NCBI RefSeq assembly: GCF_027409185.1
Contig: NC_084462.1
Coordinates: 43,844,679 to 43,908,678, forward strand
Direction: 5' to 3'
DNA length: 64,000 bases
Origin: Cynocephalus volans
Lineage: Eukaryota; Chordata; Mammalia; Dermoptera; Cynocephalidae
Shown piece by piece: positions 62,505 to 64,000 of this stretch. The stretch's first letter is position 1. Each line of letters opens with the position of its first letter. A program made the translations under genes and the position numbers. The notes beneath the pieces are model-generated. The model searched no databases. It saw only the letters and a list, made by a program, of their open reading frames with translations, and had not been told where the DNA came from.

Positions 62505-64000
62505 GATAAAAAGTTCACTATAATATTTATTGTATAATGAAGAAAAAACAACACATTCAGGGAAAAATTGAGATTAACTTATTTTTCTTAAAAGGTTCAT
62601 CTCAAGGATGGCAACAAAGTCCAGCTTGTGCCGCCAAACGGTTTTACATGATTAAACCGTGTACAGCTTCTTGTGTGAACTGTTGACTACAAACATTTAC
62701 CAAATACATAAATCTCTTTTAAAAAAGCCATTTTAAATATAGCAAAGCAGTGTCCTCTTGCACAGCAAAGTGAAGAAAGTTTCTACAGAGAAATAAAAGT
62801 TTTACATTTGTAAAATCTTTTTCACATTCTAATCATCTAGTTTCTTATGATCCAATGCCAGGAGTCTTCAGGTTCCTTATTTACTATGTATTTCTTGTGC
62901 GCATGATGGTTAATACAGAAATTATGTTAATGCATCATTAGCTGTCCTTATAGTTAAAGGAAATGGCAAAACATGTATTGTTCTTTTAGAAAAAACCCCT
63001 GATTTAGTCTATAACACAATGGACATAATTAGGGCTCAAAAGATGGAGTTTCGATTGGGACCATCTGTGTACACACAGTGGTGACTTGCACTCAGTGTAG
63101 TACCAGTCAGAGTGCTGAAGGAAGTGCAGCTATTGGGAACTGCACTTTAATCAGTGCAATTTACTCTAAACTTTTTTTGATTTTGTTTTTTAGTAATAAA
63201 ATACTTCTGAAGGGGTAAAATTTTTCTGTGATGGTGTCTTATACAAAACACGCTGAGTCCAAAAGCGTAAAAAATGTTGGTTCTAAAGCAACACCATTAG
63301 TGTCTTCCTCACTCTAGGTTGGTTTCCACCAAGAGACGTGGATGTGGATGTGTTCACGCATGGATGTCTGGGTGAGGGATGTCTGTCAAGTCCATATGCC
63401 CCAAATCACACTGGGCATATGGCAAAAAGGTTAACAGTCAAATATTCAGTTCCTGAAAACGGAATACATTGTTACTTGGTCAGTGTAATTTAAATACAAA
63501 CTCCGAGCCTTGTGTAATATCATTTTAGAAAACAGTAGTTGTACTGATTATAAACCTGCATAGAAAGAAAGACTATTGAGATACAGTCAGAAAAGCCATC
63601 TCATAAGGCACACAAGAAAATAGACAGTAAATGTGAATGTGTTAACTCCTATTCCAATGTACAGCAGAAGTTCATGAACATGCATAAATAATGAAGGAAT
63701 CACTTAACACTTTCAAAGCTATAAATGGTTTACAAAGTGGTAAGGATTATCTTGGAAGTTCAGTGTTGGGAGACTGTCTTTTTTTGATCAGGTGTGACTT
63801 TATGAAGAAATGTGCCTGTAAGTAGTTCAGTAAAATAAGTACATTTTTAAAGAAAAATTAATCCTTTCTGAATAAGAGCCAAATGTTGATAGTGAGAAGA
63901 GACAGCATATCACCCTCCCTTTTTTGGCCTCTATCAAAAGTTACTACCCACACTTCCATTAAAAAGGAATTTTGCAGCCCGTGCATGCCACAGGTTTATC
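62505..64000 (-). other. MEF2A: Probable MEF2A distal 3'UTR (partial)
   Basis: This stretch is AT-rich, free of recognisable transposons over 1.5 kb, and ends with a minus-strand AATAAA. In human 15q26.3, MEF2A and LYSMD4 are convergent neighbours, so the next gene downstream of LYSMD4 should be MEF2A on the opposite strand, entering the window from its 3' end. The words look familiar from mammalian MEF2A 3'UTR (minus strand 'cagcgtgttttgtataagac', 'gcaagtcaccactgtgtgta'), but this is memory and not an alignment. The MADS/MEF2 coding exons lie outside the window. Confidence 0.65.
62526..62531 (-). terminator. MEF2A: Candidate MEF2A poly(A) signal
   Basis: TTTATT on the plus strand is AATAAA on the minus strand, in the context 'acaataaatattatagtg'. 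Cleavage would fall near 62,505-62,515. Another TTTATT lies at 62,022-62,027 and could be an alternative distal end. Confidence 0.5.

Overview
This window is nuclear DNA of a placental mammal. It has low coding density, one split gene with GT-AG introns and a CpG-island promoter, and a dense layering of old and young retrotransposons (L1, L2, MIR, MaLR/ERVL LTRs, hAT and Tigger/mariner elements). The SINEs point to the order. At least seven copies of a short SINE with a tRNA-Ile-like head and an A-rich tail are present, as single-headed copies and one two-headed copy. This matches the CYN SINE family of colugos (Dermoptera: Galeopterus/Cynocephalus) better than Alu, carnivore, bat or ungulate SINEs. 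The species call is an inference from memory of that family.

Layout. Positions 1-36,400 are intergenic. They hold a complete MaLR LTR (858-1,247), a decayed L1 (3,745-7,250) with three nested insertions, further L1/HAL1 fragments (11,330-13,106 and 16,060-20,480), an orphan CpG-rich block with a good CTCF-like motif (14,568-14,825), a (CGCACA)n array (15,229-15,307), an L2 block (20,500-21,560), an ERVL-type LTR (21,605-22,105), a three-copy 134-bp tandem repeat (23,677-24,078), and several SINEs, MIRs and DNA transposons.

Positions 36,410-42,805 are LYSMD4 on the plus strand. A TATA-less CpG-island promoter with GC and CCAAT boxes leads to a non-coding first exon with a donor at 36,682. Coding exon 2 (37,965-38,246) and coding exon 3 (40,755-41,366) give a 297-residue LysM membrane protein, and a 3'UTR follows with an AATAAA at 42,782. 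A Tigger-type element lies in intron 2.

Positions 42,810-62,500 are intergenic and repeat-rich. They contain an L2 split by an ERV1-like LTR, L1 fragments, and a near-full-length dead L1 on the minus strand (52,945-59,870). That L1 was itself invaded by a solo LTR with a perfect 6-bp target duplication and by a MaLR-type LTR. Its 5' part carries an internal inverted repeat.

Positions 62,505-64,000 are probably the distal 3'UTR of MEF2A on the minus strand. LYSMD4 and MEF2A are convergent neighbours in human (15q26.3), and a minus-strand AATAAA sits at 62,526-62,531. No other intact protein-coding gene, functional tRNA or rRNA gene was found. The remaining open frames are chance frames or relics of transposons. 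No exotic new system is evident. The most unusual items are the solo LTR, the 134-bp tandem repeat, the L1 inverted repeat, the orphan CpG block and the tRNA-like SINE heads.
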